Translations under genes and position numbers: made by a program
Assembly: GCF_003586445.1 (NCBI RefSeq)
Contig: NZ_CP030028.1
Location: 3,610,501-3,674,500 of the forward strand
DNA length: 64,000 nucleotides
Reading direction: 5' to 3'
DNA from: Bacillus sp. Y1
Lineage (GTDB): Bacteria > Bacillota > Bacilli > Bacillales > Cytobacillaceae
Part shown: one piece after another, positions 39,991-50,590 of the stretch
Layout: every line of letters starts with the position of its first letter
How positions within the stretch are numbered: position 1 is the stretch's first letter
The notes under the pieces: generated by a model
Database searches by the model: none
What the model saw: the letters and a program-made list of their open reading frames with translations, nothing else
Told to the model about the DNA's origin: nothing

Positions 39991-42314
39991 CTATTGGCAC
40001 CGCCAGTCAAAGCATGCTCTAACACTTGGTCAAGATGTGACACGAGAACAAACTGTAATTCTTCACGAACACTTTCAGGAATATCATCAATATCTCTTTC
40101 ATTATCTTTTGGACAAATGATTTTAGTTAATCCCGCTCGATGAGCACTTAAAGATTTCTCCTTTAAGCCCCCAATTGGTAGTACTCGACCACGCAATGTA
40201 ATTTCACCTGTCATACCCACTTCTTTACGGATGGCACGCCCTGTGAGAGCTGAGACCAATGCCGTTGCCATTGTAATTCCTGCAGAAGGTCCATCCTTCG
40301 GAACCGCTCCTTCTGGAACATGGATATGGATATCATTTTTCTCATGAAAGTCTGGATCAATACCAAGTTCTTCTGCTTTTGAACGAATATAACTAAATGC
40401 TGCTTGGGCAGACTCCTTCATCACATCGCCAAGCTTCCCTGTTAGTATGAGCTTACCTTTTCCCGGAGACAACGACACTTCAATTTGAAGGGTATCTCCA
40501 CCCACTGTAGTATAAGCAAGACCAGTTGCCACGCCTACTTGATCCTCAAGTTCTGCTTGTCCATAGCGGAAGGTTGGCTTTCCTAAAAATTCGTCTACAT
40601 TTTTTTCAGAAACGATGACTTTTTTCTTTTCACCAGAAACGATAATCTTAGCTGTTTTTCTACAAATGGTCGCTAACTGTCGTTCTAGACTTCTTACACC
40701 AGCTTCTCTTGTGTAATAACGAACGATTTTTTGAATGCCATCTTCCCGAATTTGTAACTGAGCTTTCGTTAAACCATGCTCCTTTGTTTGTTTGGGTAGC
40801 AAGTGATCCTTTGCGATATGAATCTTCTCAAGCTCTGTATACCCAGCAATCGTAATAATTTCCATCCGATCTCTAAGCGGACCAGGAATGGTTGCCAAAT
40901 TATTCGCAGTAGCAATAAACATTACTTTGGACAAGTCATATGTTTCCTCGATATAGTGATCACTGAAGTTATGATTCTGTTCTGGATCAAGTACCTCAAG
41001 CATGGCGGCTGATGGATCACCACGGAAATCACTTGACATCTTATCGATTTCATCGAGTAGGAAGACAGGGTTGATCGTTCCTGCTTTTTTCATACCCTGG
41101 ATGATTCTACCAGGCATTGCCCCTACATACGTACGTCTGTGACCTCTAATTTCAGACTCATCTCTTACTCCACCAAGAGAAATTCTCACAAAATTTCTAT
41201 TTAATGATGTCGCAATCGAACGGGCTAAGCTTGTTTTACCAACGCCTGGAGGGCCAGCCAAACAAAGAATGGGCCCTTTCAATGAGTTAGTCATTTGCTG
41301 AACAGCTAAGTACTCTAGAACCCTTTCCTTCACTTTCTCGAGGCCATAGTGGTCATTATTTAATACTTTTTCCGCCTTATGAATATCTAGGTCATCTTCC
41401 GTTGCCTTTGACCAAGGAATCGCCAAAAGCCATTCAATATAGTTACGGATAACGGCACTTTCTGCAGAGCTCGAGGGAACTTTTTCATATCTTTCTAGCT
41501 CCTTCATAGCTGTTGCTTTTACATGCTCGGGCATCCCAGCTTGTTCGATTTTTTCAGTAAGATCACTCACTTCTCCCGTCTTACCTTCTTTATCACCTAG
41601 CTCTTTTTGAATGGCCTTCATCTGTTCGCGCAAGTAATATTCCTTTTGTGTACGCTCCATAGATTTTTTTACTCTTTGGCCAATTTTTTTCTCTAGGTTC
41701 AATACTTCTTTTTCATTGTGAATGATGTCTACGATCTTCTGAATTCTTTCCTTCACATCGAGTGTTTCTAGAATCTCCTGCTTTTCCTTTAGTTTTAAAG
41801 GAAGATGTGAAGAAATGATGTCAGCCATTCTACCAGGTTCCTCAATATCCGTAACAGTTGAGAAGGTTTCTGCCGAGATTTTCTTAGACATCTTTATGTA
41901 CTGCTCAAAATAATCAAGCATCGTTCGCATTAATGCTTGTGATTCCGCATCTTTTTCAACTGGGTCTTCGTATGTTTTTATTTCAACAGAATAGTGATCG
42001 TCTTCTTCAAAAAAAGTAACAATCTCTGCTCGCTTTAAGCCTTCAACAAGTACACGTATCGTACCGTTTGGAAGCTTGAGCATTTGCTTGACTTTCGTAA
42101 GTGTTCCCATCTTATACAAGTCATCTTCAAGAGGTTCGTCAATCGAAACCTCCTTCTGTGTAGTTAAAAAGATTAAACTGTCATCTACCATTGCCTTCTC
42201 GAGAGCTTGAACTGATTTTTCTCTTCCGACATCCAAGTGTAAAACCATTGTCGGATAAACAAGTAAACCTCGAAGTGGCAGGAGGGGGACAATGATTTCT
42301 GTCTTTTTCGCCAT
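39987..42314 (-). CDS. lonA: ATP-dependent protease LonA
   Basis: The 775-residue protein has the N-terminal LON substrate domain (about 8-205), a coiled-coil linker, an AAA+ module with Walker [12 protein letters not shown], and a C-terminal protease domain. The catalytic Ser is in [14 protein letters not shown] and the Lys in [14 protein letters not shown]. It degrades damaged and regulatory proteins in the cytoplasm. GGAGGTGCAAGGTA precedes the ATG. Confidence 0.98.
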   Translation of the reverse strand: MAKKTEIIVPLLPLRGLLVYPTMVLHLDVGREKSVQALEKAMVDDSLIFLTTQKEVSIDEPLEDDLYKMGTLTKVKQMLKLPNGTIRVLVEGLKRAEIVTFFEEDDHYSVEIKTYEDPVEKDAESQALMRTMLDYFEQYIKMSKKISAETFSTVTDIEEPGRMADIISSHLPLKLKEKQEILETLDVKERIQKIVDIIHNEKEVLNLEKKIGQRVKKSMERTQKEYYLREQMKAIQKELGDKEGKTGEVSDLTEKIEQAGMPEHVKATAMKELERYEKVPSSSAESAVIRNYIEWLLAIPWSKATEDDLDIHKAEKVLNNDHYGLEKVKERVLEYLAVQQMTNSLKGPILCLAGPPGVGKTSLARSIATSLNRNFVRISLGGVRDESEIRGHRRTYVGAMPGRIIQGMKKAGTINPVFLLDEIDKMSSDFRGDPSAAMLEVLDPEQNHNFSDHYIEETYDLSKVMFIATANNLATIPGPLRDRMEIITIAGYTELEKIHIAKDHLLPKQTKEHGLTKAQLQIREDGIQKIVRYYTREAGVRSLERQLATICRKTAKIIVSGEKKKVIVSEKNVDEFLGKPTFRYGQAELEDQVGVATGLAYTTVGGDTLQIEVSLSPGKGKLILTGKLGDVMKESAQAAFSYIRSKAEELGIDPDFHEKNDIHIHVPEGAVPKDGPSAGITMATALVSALTGRAIRKEVGMTGEITLRGRVLPIGGLKEKSLSAHRAGLTKIICPKDNERDIDDIPESVREELQFVLVSHLDQVLEHALTGGANR

Positions 42315-42369
42315 TACCTTGCACCTCCATATGCAACTTTCCCTCTTTAATAAAGGAATTCTTTGTACA

Positions 42370-42398
42370 ATTCTATCGTATTTAACCTGTAGTGTCTA
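42370..42398 (-). promoter_or_regulatory. Candidate sigma-A promoter of lonA
   Basis: Minus-strand TAGACA (42398-42393) and TAGAAT (42375-42370) are 17 nt apart. Confidence 0.5.
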
Positions 42399-42442
42399 AT
42401 TACAAGCAATATAATCCCATAGTGAAAGCGTTGGCTTCCAAC

Positions 42443-42479
42443 AAAAAACTCCGGCTCCTCAAAACTGCAAACCGAAGTT
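42443..42479 (-). terminator. Terminator of lonB
   Basis: ACTTCGG and CCGGAGT arms around a 17-nt loop, followed by six T on the minus strand. Confidence 0.65.
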
Positions 42480-42494
42480 CTATTTTTCATTCCA

Positions 42495-44162
42495 CTAAAT
42501 ACTTTCTTTTTTCGATATTTGCATGGATGCTGTGATTACTTCTTCATTTGCATATTCCTTTAATAGTGCATGTTCGAACACCTCAGACAAATGGCTCACT
42601 GGGATGATCTCAATATCCTTAATCTCGTAAAGCATCGATTGGATATTCTCTTTAGGAATAATTACTTTACTAGCTCCAGCCTTTTTCGCAGCTTTTACCT
42701 TTGGATATACTCCGCCAATTGGCTTTACATTTCCATGAATACTAATTTCACCCGTCATAGCAACCGTATGGTCAATTGGGTGTTTGTATATAGCTGAATA
42801 AATACCTGTTGCCATCGCAATCCCTGCAGATGGTCCATCAATCGGAACACCACCTGGAAAGTTGACGTGAATATCAAATTCATCAGCTGGGACTCCCATC
42901 GAACGAAGTACAGTTATAACATTCTCTATCGAACCTTTTGCCATACTTTTTCTTCTTATCGACTTTCCTTGCCCACCTATGCTTTCTTCCTCAACTATGC
43001 CTGTTATGTTTATGGAACCTTTTTCTTTTGTAGGAATAACCGTTACTTCAATTTCAAGCAAGGCTCCAGAGTTTGGTCCATACACTGCTAAACCATTTAC
43101 AAGTCCAATGGTAGAAGAGGACATAATTTTTTGTTCCATTCTTGGTGTTAACTGACTGGATTGAATCACCCACTCAATGTCTTCATCCTTTATAAAATCT
43201 CTGTCCTCAGTAATCGCAAGACCAGCAGATATTTGGATCATATTTACTGCCTCTCGACCATTTCTAGCATAAGATGCTAGTGTTTCTATACCTTTTTCAC
43301 CAATTTTCAACTTTACTTTTTCAGCAGCCTTTTCTGCAATGGAAGAGATTTCTTCCCTACTTAGCTCCCTGAAAAACACCTCCATACATCTAGAGCGAAT
43401 TGCTGGAGGAATTTCACTTGGTGTTCTCGTTGTAGCACCAATTAAACGAAAATCTGCTGGTAATCCATTTTTAAATATATCATGAATATGCGTTGGTATT
43501 TGGGTATTCTCCTCGCTATAATAAGCACTCTCTAAGAATACTTTACGATCCTCTAGTACTTTTAAAAGCTTGTTCATTTGAATCGAATGAAGTTCTCCGA
43601 TTTCATCAATGAATAATACACCACCATGTGCATTTGTTACTGCACCTTGCTTTGGTTGCGGAATTCCAGCTTGCCCCATTGCTCCTGCACCTTGATAAAT
43701 AGGGTCATGGACAGATCCGATAAGAGGATCTGCAATCCCTCTCTCATCAAACCTAGCTGTTGTTGCATCTAACTCAATAAACACAGAAGAAGATTGGAAT
43801 GGAGATTTGGCATTTTTCTTTGCTTCCTCTAAAACAAGTCGAGCAGCTGCCGTTTTTCCTACTCCAGGTGGTCCATAAATGATCACATGTTGAGGATTCG
43901 GACCACATAGTGCAGCTTTTAACGATTTGATTCCGTCTTCTTGACCAACAATATCATCAAAAGTACTCGGTCTCACACGCTCTGAAAGTGGCTCGGTTAA
44001 TGAAATGGATCTCATTTTTCTTAATTGGTCCATTTCTTTTTTTGATTCCCTATCAATGGACACCTTTTGTGTCCGTTGACTTCTTAATAAGTTCCAAAAA
44101 TAGAGTCCAATAACGATGCCAAAAAACAACTGAATAAATAAGGCAATACCCGTCCAACTCAT
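42495..44162 (-). CDS. lonB: LonB, membrane-associated sporulation Lon-like protease
   Basis: The 555-residue protein has an N-terminal transmembrane helix (about 5-23, GIALFIQLFFGIVIGLYF), an AAA+ domain (Walker [12 protein letters not shown], Walker B GVLFIDEIGE) and a Lon protease domain. The catalytic Ser is in IDGPSAGIAMATG and the Lys in GGVYPKVKAAKKAG. It lacks the LonA N-terminal substrate domain. In B. subtilis LonB is made in the forespore. It lies between clpX and lonA. Confidence 0.95.
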   Translation of the reverse strand: MSWTGIALFIQLFFGIVIGLYFWNLLRSQRTQKVSIDRESKKEMDQLRKMRSISLTEPLSERVRPSTFDDIVGQEDGIKSLKAALCGPNPQHVIIYGPPGVGKTAAARLVLEEAKKNAKSPFQSSSVFIELDATTARFDERGIADPLIGSVHDPIYQGAGAMGQAGIPQPKQGAVTNAHGGVLFIDEIGELHSIQMNKLLKVLEDRKVFLESAYYSEENTQIPTHIHDIFKNGLPADFRLIGATTRTPSEIPPAIRSRCMEVFFRELSREEISSIAEKAAEKVKLKIGEKGIETLASYARNGREAVNMIQISAGLAITEDRDFIKDEDIEWVIQSSQLTPRMEQKIMSSSTIGLVNGLAVYGPNSGALLEIEVTVIPTKEKGSINITGIVEEESIGGQGKSIRRKSMAKGSIENVITVLRSMGVPADEFDIHVNFPGGVPIDGPSAGIAMATGIYSAIYKHPIDHTVAMTGEISIHGNVKPIGGVYPKVKAAKKAGASKVIIPKENIQSMLYEIKDIEIIPVSHLSEVFEHALLKEYANEEVITASMQISKKESI

Positions 44163-44258
44163 TGCATTCCCTCCTGCACTTTTCGTAGTAGTTATAAGCT
44201 AGTATCTCCGTCTGCAGAGGGGAATAAACAAAGATTGATGGATTTTACTTTTGAGAGC

Positions 44259-44292
44259 AAAAAAAGAACCGTAGTCATTAGCTACGGTTCTA
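44259..44292 (-). terminator. Terminator of clpX
   Basis: AGAACCGTAGCTAATGACTACGGTTCT followed by a T run on the minus strand. Confidence 0.9.
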
Positions 44293-44299
44293 ATATATT

Positions 44300-45565
44300 T
44301 TATGCAGATGTTTTGCGTTCTTCTTCAAGAATACTACCATCTTTAAGGATTAATTTTGGTACACCGTTATCAACTACGGTTTCTTTCGTAATGATACACT
44401 TGGTAATATCTTCTCTTGAAGGAAGATCAAACATTACGTCAAGCATAATTCCTTCAATGATAGAACGAAGTCCACGAGCACCCGTTTTACGCTCTATTGC
44501 TTTTTTCGCGATTTCCTTAAGAGCATCTTCTTCAAAGTCTAGCTCTACATCGTCTAGTTCAAGCATTTTTTGGTATTGTTTCACGAGAGCATTTTTCGGC
44601 TTTGTTAAGATTTCGATTAATGCGTCTTCATCTAACGGTGATAGACTCGCAATAACTGGAAGACGACCAATAAATTCTGGAATTAATCCGAAGCGTAAAA
44701 GGTCTTCTGGTAATACCTTAGAAAGTAGATCTTTATCTTCTACTTCTTTCTTTTTCACATCTGATCCAAAACCGATTACCTTTTGACCCAAACGTCTTTT
44801 AATAATTGGTTCGATACCATCAAATGCTCCACCACAAATAAATAAAATGTTAGTAGTATCAATTTGTATGAACTCTTGATGCGGATGCTTTCTACCGCCT
44901 TGAGGTGGTACACTTGCTACCGTTCCTTCAAGGATTTTTAGTAGAGCTTGCTGAACTCCTTCACCAGATACATCTCTAGTAATTGATGGATTTTCAGATT
45001 TGCGAGCAATTTTATCAATTTCATCAATATAGATAATTCCTTTTTCAGCCTTTTCAACATCATAGTCAGCTGATTGAATAAGCTTTAGTAGGATATTTTC
45101 AACATCTTCACCTACGTAACCAGCTTCAGTAAGTGATGTTGCATCAGCAATAGCGAAAGGAACATTTAAAATTCTTGCTAATGTTTGTGCAAGAAGCGTT
45201 TTTCCACTACCTGTAGGTCCGATCATTGCAATATTACTTTTTGAAAGCTCAACTTCATCAATTTTGCTGTTTGAATTGATACGCTTATAATGATTATAAA
45301 CAGCAACCGATAGGTTCTTCTTTGCTTGATCCTGACCAATTACGTACTCATCTAAAATATCGCGGATTTCCTTTGGCTTCGGAACATCCTTAAATTCTAC
45401 TTCTTCTTCGGTTCCAAGTTCTTCTTCCACAATTTCAGTACATAACTCGATACACTCGTCACATATATACACACCTGGACCTGCAACTAGTTTTCGAACT
45501 TGGTCTTGTGTTTTACCACAGAAGGAACACTTTAATTGTCCTTTTTCATCATTAAATTTAAACAA
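44300..45565 (-). CDS. clpX: ATP-dependent Clp protease unfoldase ClpX
   Basis: The 421-residue AAA+ unfoldase partners ClpP. The zinc-binding domain has C13, C16, C35 and C38. Walker A is GPTGSGKT, and the ClpP-binding loop carries KVIGFGSD. The start is TTG at 45565 ([17 protein letters not shown]), eight nucleotides after AAGGGG, matching the known Bacillus N terminus. A GTG nine bases upstream overlaps the binding site. Confidence 0.98.
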   Translation of the reverse strand: MFKFNDEKGQLKCSFCGKTQDQVRKLVAGPGVYICDECIELCTEIVEEELGTEEEVEFKDVPKPKEIRDILDEYVIGQDQAKKNLSVAVYNHYKRINSNSKIDEVELSKSNIAMIGPTGSGKTLLAQTLARILNVPFAIADATSLTEAGYVGEDVENILLKLIQSADYDVEKAEKGIIYIDEIDKIARKSENPSITRDVSGEGVQQALLKILEGTVASVPPQGGRKHPHQEFIQIDTTNILFICGGAFDGIEPIIKRRLGQKVIGFGSDVKKKEVEDKDLLSKVLPEDLLRFGLIPEFIGRLPVIASLSPLDEDALIEILTKPKNALVKQYQKMLELDDVELDFEEDALKEIAKKAIERKTGARGLRSIIEGIMLDVMFDLPSREDITKCIITKETVVDNGVPKLILKDGSILEEERKTSA

Positions 45566-45635
45566 TTTCTTCACCCCTTGAAAAGCGTCTAAAACACATA
45601 AATTGCTGCAGATATAATTGTTTTTATCTTTACGT

Positions 45636-45663
45636 ACAATATTCTTTATTCAATTGTTATCAA
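45636..45663 (-). promoter_or_regulatory. Candidate clpX promoter
   Basis: Minus-strand TTGATA (45663-45658) and TATTGT (45641-45636), 16 nt apart. Confidence 0.4.
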
Positions 45664-45891
45664 TAGTTATGTATTGCATTGTATCACATTTACTAGGTGG
45701 ACAGGAAATGATAACTCTTGAAAAGGAAAACATTTTCATATCTGCAAAAGTAAATAAATATGTACTAGTTAATCTTAACCATAAATTCTAAAGTTAAATC
45801 GGAAGTTTTTACTAAATCTTTAAAAACTTCTTTTTCTGTATTAGTTATGTATATGTCATTCTAATTGATTTTATAAGTATGTAAATTGTAT

Positions 45892-45930
45892 AAAACAAGG
45901 CACGATTCAATCGCGCCTTGTTCATTTTTT
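45892..45930 (-). terminator. Terminator of tig
   Basis: AACAAGGCGCGATTGAATCGTGCCTTGTTTT, a 13-bp stem with one G-U, just past the tig stop codon. Confidence 0.8.
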
Positions 45931-45940
45931 ATGATATATT

Positions 45941-47224
45941 TTAAACCGTTTTGCTGTTTTCAACTAAGAATTCAACAGCTTTTCTTACTTTAAGGTCACC
46001 CTTAATTCCATCTACATTTCCTAAAGCAGCTTTAATGTTATCAACAGTCATATTATACATTTCAGCCATTTTATTTAATTCTGCATCAACATCTTCTTCA
46101 GAAACTTCAAGATTTTCTGCAGCCGCGATTTTCTCAAGAGTTAGGCTAACACGTACACGCTTTTCGCCTTCTTCTTTCATTTGCTCACGTAGAGCATTTT
46201 CATCTTGGCCTGAGAACTGGAAGTATAATTCAAGGTTCATACCTTGCATTTGTAAACGTTGTTCGAATTCTTGCATCATGCGATCTACTTCCGTATCGAT
46301 CATTACAGCTGGAAGGTCAATCTCAGCATTTGCAGCTGCCTTGTCAACAACCGTATCACGTACGTGATGCTCTGCTTCATGCTTTTTAGAATCTACTAAA
46401 CGATTCTTAATCTTTTCTTTTAACGCATCAAGTGTTTCAACTTCTTCATCCACATCTTTTGCGAACTCGTCATCAAGCTCAGGAAGTTCTTTTCCTTTTA
46501 CTTCATGAATTTTCACTTTGAATACTGCAGGCTTACCAGCTAGTTCAGTAGCATGGTATTCTTCTGGGAAAGAAACTTCTACATCTTTTTCTTCTCCAGC
46601 AGCTAGACCAACTAATTGTTCTTCGAAACCAGGAATAAATTGACCTGAACCTAACTCAAGTGAGTAGTTCTCAGCTTTTCCACCTTCAAAAGCTTCACCA
46701 TCAACGAAACCTTCAAAGTCCATTACTACTGTATCTCCATTTTCAGCTTTGCCTTCTTCTTTTACTACAAGCTCAGCTTGACGCTCTTGAAGAGTTTTTA
46801 ACTCGTTAGCAACGTCCTCGTCAGTAACTTCTGTTTCAACTTTTTCTACTTCAAGTCCTTTGTACTCACCAAGCTTTACTTCAGGCTTAACTGTAACAGT
46901 TGCCTTAAAGATAAAACTTTTGCCTTTTTCAATTTGCTCTACATCGATTTCAGGACGATCAACTGGATCAATACCAGATTCTTCAATTGCGTTTGCATAA
47001 GCTTCTGGAAGAAGAATATCAATTGCATCTTGATATAAAGACTCAACTCCAAAACGCTTTTCAAACATTGCACGAGGCATTTTTCCTTTACGGAAACCAG
47101 GTACATTTACCTTTGTTACTACTTTTTTGAATGCAGCGTCTAATCCTTCATTAACTTTTGCTGCATCTACTTCAACTGTAAGAACCCCTTGGTTCCCTTC
47201 TAGTTTTTCAAACTTCACAGACAT
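45941..47224 (-). CDS. tig: Trigger factor
   Basis: The 427-residue ribosome-bound chaperone has the ribosome-binding signature [17 protein letters not shown] at about 44-60. The FKBP-type prolyl isomerase domain spans about 160-245 ([20 protein letters not shown]) and the C-terminal helical arms bind nascent chains. GGAGGGAAAGTTCGT precedes the ATG. Confidence 0.98.
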   Translation of the reverse strand: MSVKFEKLEGNQGVLTVEVDAAKVNEGLDAAFKKVVTKVNVPGFRKGKMPRAMFEKRFGVESLYQDAIDILLPEAYANAIEESGIDPVDRPEIDVEQIEKGKSFIFKATVTVKPEVKLGEYKGLEVEKVETEVTDEDVANELKTLQERQAELVVKEEGKAENGDTVVMDFEGFVDGEAFEGGKAENYSLELGSGQFIPGFEEQLVGLAAGEEKDVEVSFPEEYHATELAGKPAVFKVKIHEVKGKELPELDDEFAKDVDEEVETLDALKEKIKNRLVDSKKHEAEHHVRDTVVDKAAANAEIDLPAVMIDTEVDRMMQEFEQRLQMQGMNLELYFQFSGQDENALREQMKEEGEKRVRVSLTLEKIAAAENLEVSEEDVDAELNKMAEMYNMTVDNIKAALGNVDGIKGDLKVRKAVEFLVENSKTV

Positions 47225-47322
47225 ACGAACTTTCCCTCCAAAATCTATTTACATTTTCATTCGTTACTAATTTAGATGAATATGTAAGCTTGTTTTTAAT
47301 ATACAGTTATTACAACCACTAC

Positions 47323-47350
47323 ATTATAACATAGGTTGCATTCGTTTCAA
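47323..47350 (-). promoter_or_regulatory. Sigma-A promoter of tig
   Basis: Minus-strand TTGAAA (47350-47345) and TATAAT (47328-47323) are 16 nt apart, with TG near the -10. It lies in the ysoA-tig gap. Confidence 0.65.
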
Positions 47351-47359
47351 CATCCTAGA

Positions 47360-48400
47360 CTAAATAATAGGATAAGAAAATTCTTCAATTTCTTGTATAT
47401 AACGTAATAATGTTTCAATCTCTTGTTCAGATGATTGATAAACAACACTCATTTCCTCAATCGAATAGTCCTGTGCGAAAAACATCAAAACTAATATATG
47501 ATAAGCGGCAGCAAGTGTTCTCATATCACTCGTAGGGTAATGAAATGGATACAATATAAAGAGATGACGATCTATTAAACTAATGGCTTGTTCTAGTAAT
47601 GTGGGATTCTCTTGTTCAAGTTGTTCTGCTAAAATCTTTGAGGCATCTTTTTTTTGTTGATGATCCCTCAAATCGTAAAGCTCCTTAGGGGTTACCTCCA
47701 TTGAAGAACTTAGCTTAGTCACCGTTACTTGCTCATGATATTGATGTTCTTTAAGTACATGTAAGAGCATCGTTTTAATAAAAGGTTGGCCTTCACTAGA
47801 CTGCAGGTAGCTACGTATTTCCTCTAAGACAGGTTGAATATTTTGATGAGCAAGGTTAGCCACTTGTAACAATAGCTCCTTCTCGTCCTTTGGATCGAAT
47901 AAATTTAACGATTGGGGAGCGACTTGCCTGATTTCCTTTTCATATTCAGGTTCTATCGGCTGTTCTTCCTCTACTGCATCAATCATTCTTCTACTAAAAT
48001 CCAGCAGTCTTTTAAAGTGCTCGTATTTCTCAACTGGAACTTCATGCTCCTCTAACAGCACCTCTATGGTATGTACGACACGGTTGTATTCTTGTAGCTG
48101 AACAAGAACCATAATAAGCATATCAACCGTTTGAAAATACTCTCCAATTCCTACCCTTAGCATTTCTTCTGTATATTCTTTTGCTTTTTCATAAGCACCG
48201 GATTCGTAATAAGCTAGAACTAAGGCAAACCAAATATCACTGTTTTCCGGATCATGTTCTTTTGCTTCTTCAAAATAAGGTAATGCTTCTCTAAATTGCT
48301 TTTTTTGAATAAAGTCTAACCCTTTTTCGAAAAGCCTCTTTTCTAAATTGGGAAAAAACACTACGTTTCCGTCCTTACGAGCCCGTTCCCTTTTTTTCAT
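47360..48400 (-). CDS. ysoA: TPR-repeat protein (YsoA-like)
   Basis: The 346-residue soluble protein has N-terminal tetratricopeptide repeats (about 20-100, ALPYFEEAKEHDPENSDIWF and YYESGAYEKAKEYTEEMLRV). A DUF-like helical region with many Glu and Gln residues follows. Its function is unknown. It lies between tig and leuD as ysoA does in B. subtilis. AAGGGG precedes the ATG by 9-10 nt. Confidence 0.85.
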   Translation of the reverse strand: MKKRERARKDGNVVFFPNLEKRLFEKGLDFIQKKQFREALPYFEEAKEHDPENSDIWFALVLAYYESGAYEKAKEYTEEMLRVGIGEYFQTVDMLIMVLVQLQEYNRVVHTIEVLLEEHEVPVEKYEHFKRLLDFSRRMIDAVEEEQPIEPEYEKEIRQVAPQSLNLFDPKDEKELLLQVANLAHQNIQPVLEEIRSYLQSSEGQPFIKTMLLHVLKEHQYHEQVTVTKLSSSMEVTPKELYDLRDHQQKKDASKILAEQLEQENPTLLEQAISLIDRHLFILYPFHYPTSDMRTLAAAYHILVLMFFAQDYSIEEMSVVYQSSEQEIETLLRYIQEIEEFSYPII

Positions 48401-48455
48401 CTACCATACCCCTTATTCTTAACCTGAGGTAAGTTTAGCAGAATCTTTTATAAAA

Positions 48456-48499
48456 ACAAAATAATAAATGGCCACAGCTAGTGCTGTGGCCATTTATTT
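48456..48499. terminator. Terminator of the ilv-leu operon
   Basis: AATAAATGGCCACAG and CTGTGGCCATTTATT form a long perfect stem around CACTAG at the leuD stop. T-rich sequence follows on the minus strand. Confidence 0.85.
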
Positions 48500-49088
48500 A
48501 CTTTGTTAACAATGCTCGGTTGTTTTCATAGGTATTAATTTGCTCGTCTAATTGAAGGGTAATTTCAATCTCATCCCAGCCATTGATCAACATCTTTTTC
48601 CAATAAGATGAAATCTCGAAAGACTCTGATAGACCTTCAGCATCACTTATTGTTTGGTTTTCTAAATCAATTTTTAATTTATAGCTTGGGTTTTTTCCTT
48701 TTTCTAATAACACCCTCACTTTTTCTTCCTCTAATGCAATTGGAAGCATACCGTTTTTCAAGCAGTTTTGGTGGAAGATATCGGCAAATGATGGTGCGAT
48801 AACTACCTTAAAGCCATAATCTAGTAGGGCCCATGGAGCATGCTCCCTTGATGACCCACATCCAAAGTTCTCATTCGCAATTAGAATGGAAGCATTTTTC
48901 TTTGAAGGGTGATTTAATTCAAACTCAGGATTATCGGAGCCATCACTGTTATATCTCCAGTCGAAAAATAAATATTTTCCAAATCCTGTTTTCTCAATTC
49001 TTTTTAAAAATTGCTTTGGGATAATTTGATCCGTATCTACATGTGCACGATCTAGTGCAACTGCTTCGCCTTCAAAAATAGTAAACAT
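48498..49088 (-). CDS. leuD: 3-isopropylmalate dehydratase small subunit LeuD
   Basis: The 196-residue swivelling subunit pairs with LeuC to isomerise 2- to 3-isopropylmalate. DTDQIIPKQFLKR and ENFGCGSSREHAPWAL are the family signatures. GGAGGGAGG precedes the ATG. It is the last gene of the operon. Confidence 0.97.
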   Translation of the reverse strand: MFTIFEGEAVALDRAHVDTDQIIPKQFLKRIEKTGFGKYLFFDWRYNSDGSDNPEFELNHPSKKNASILIANENFGCGSSREHAPWALLDYGFKVVIAPSFADIFHQNCLKNGMLPIALEEEKVRVLLEKGKNPSYKLKIDLENQTISDAEGLSESFEISSYWKKMLINGWDEIEITLQLDEQINTYENNRALLTK

Positions 49089-49104
49089 TATTTTTCCTCC
49101 CTCC

Positions 49105-50517
49105 TTATCGTACTTCTGCAGGAGTTAATTTTCTGATATCAACAAAATGACCGTAAAGTGCTGCTGCTGCAGCCATTGCTGGACTAACTAGGTGAGTTCG
49201 AGCTCCTGCCCCTTGTCTACCTTCAAAGTTACGATTAGAAGTAGATGCACAGTGCTCTCCAGGAGGAACGACGTCATCGTTCATGCTCAAGCACATACTA
49301 CAACCTGATTCTCTCCACTCAAACCCAGCCTCAATAAAGATTTGATGTAAACCTTCCTCTTCAGCTCGTTGCTTGACCCCTTGAGATCCAGGAACCAATA
49401 ATGCACGTACACTAGGATGTACCTTCTGTCCCTTTACTACTTCTGCTGCTTTACGGATATCTTCAATTCTTGAGTTTGTACAAGACCCAATAAAGACATG
49501 CTGAATTTTAATATCTTCAATTTTTTGCCCTTGTTTTAGGCCCATATACTGTAATGCTCTTTCAAGTGAGCTCTTCTCAATTTCTGTCTCGTAATCTGCA
49601 ACTGTTGGAATAGAGTCTTCTATTTTAGCTGTCATTGCTGGATTGGTCCCCCAGCTAACCATTGGTGAAATATCAAAACCATCTATTACAATTTCTCGAT
49701 CATACTTTGCATCCTTATCAGATGTAAAAGCACTCCAATGTTCTACGTATCTATCAAACTCTTCTTTTGACGGAGCAAATTTTCTACCTTTTAGATAAGA
49801 GAATGTCGTTTCATCCGGAGCTACTAACCCTGCTCTAGCACCACCTTCAATTGACATATTACAAATGGTCATTCTTTCTTCCATTGAGAGGCTTTCAATT
49901 ACTTCTCCACAATACTCAATAACGTATCCTGTTCCAAACTGAACTCCATATTTTGAAAGGACATAAAGAATAACATCCTTAGCTGTAACTCCGCTTGAAA
50001 GTTTTCCGTTAATTTCTAGCCTTAAAGTTTTCGGCTTTGATTGCCAAAGAGTTTGTGTGGCAAGAACATGCTCCACTTCGCTTGTACCAATTCCGAATGC
50101 TAATGCACCAAACGCACCATGTGTGGAAGTATGACTATCTCCACAAACAATTGTCATCCCAGGCTGAGTTAACCCTAGCTCTGGACCGATAACATGGACG
50201 ATCCCTTGGTCAGGGCTATCTAAATCAGCTAAAGGAACACCAAACTCATGACAATTTTTTTCAAGTGTCGTCATTTGATTCTTTGCCACCACATCGTTAA
50301 TTTGCTTTCTATTTACAGTTGGCACATTGTGATCCATCGTAGCAAAAGTTCGATCTGGACGACGAACCTTTCTATTTTTCATTCTTAGTCCTGAAAATGC
50401 TTGCGGAGAAGTAACTTCATGAACTAAATGTAAATCAATGTAGAGTAAGTCTGGTTTCCCTTCTTCTTTTTGTACAACATGGTAATCCCAAATCTTTTCA
50501 ATTATTGATTTCCCCAT
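49105..50517 (-). CDS. leuC: 3-isopropylmalate dehydratase large subunit LeuC
   Basis: The 470-residue aconitase-family subunit carries the [4Fe-4S] cluster. The ligand cysteines are visible in [18 protein letters not shown] and in [28 protein letters not shown] is the substrate region. AAAAAGGAGGTAAAACG precedes the ATG, right after a hairpin that separates it from leuB. Confidence 0.98.
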   Translation of the reverse strand: MGKSIIEKIWDYHVVQKEEGKPDLLYIDLHLVHEVTSPQAFSGLRMKNRKVRRPDRTFATMDHNVPTVNRKQINDVVAKNQMTTLEKNCHEFGVPLADLDSPDQGIVHVIGPELGLTQPGMTIVCGDSHTSTHGAFGALAFGIGTSEVEHVLATQTLWQSKPKTLRLEINGKLSSGVTAKDVILYVLSKYGVQFGTGYVIEYCGEVIESLSMEERMTICNMSIEGGARAGLVAPDETTFSYLKGRKFAPSKEEFDRYVEHWSAFTSDKDAKYDREIVIDGFDISPMVSWGTNPAMTAKIEDSIPTVADYETEIEKSSLERALQYMGLKQGQKIEDIKIQHVFIGSCTNSRIEDIRKAAEVVKGQKVHPSVRALLVPGSQGVKQRAEEEGLHQIFIEAGFEWRESGCSMCLSMNDDVVPPGEHCASTSNRNFEGRQGAGARTHLVSPAMAAAAALYGHFVDIRKLTPAEVR

Positions 50518-50540
50518 CGTTTTACCTCCTTTTTAAAAGA

Positions 50541-50563
50541 GACACGGCGCGCTAGGCCGTGTC
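50541..50563 (-). other. Stem-loop between leuB and leuC
   Basis: GACACGGC and GCCGTGTC form an 8-bp stem, followed by TCTCTTTT and then the leuC binding site. It may act as a partial terminator or protect the leuCD end of a processed mRNA. Confidence 0.6.
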
Positions 50564-50590
50564 GTTTAGATATTAATTGTTAGCCAGAAT

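Larger units (their letters stand above)
45575..45940. other. clpX-tig intergenic region
   Basis: 366 AT-rich bases without a supportable gene. It holds the tig terminator, a candidate clpX promoter and, on the plus strand, an isolated terminator-like hairpin at 45803-45835. Confidence 0.6.

Noticed and set aside
42867..43091. Plus-strand frames within lonB and other genes
   Set aside because: Shadow frames inside well-identified minus-strand genes, without ribosome binding sites or recognisable domains.
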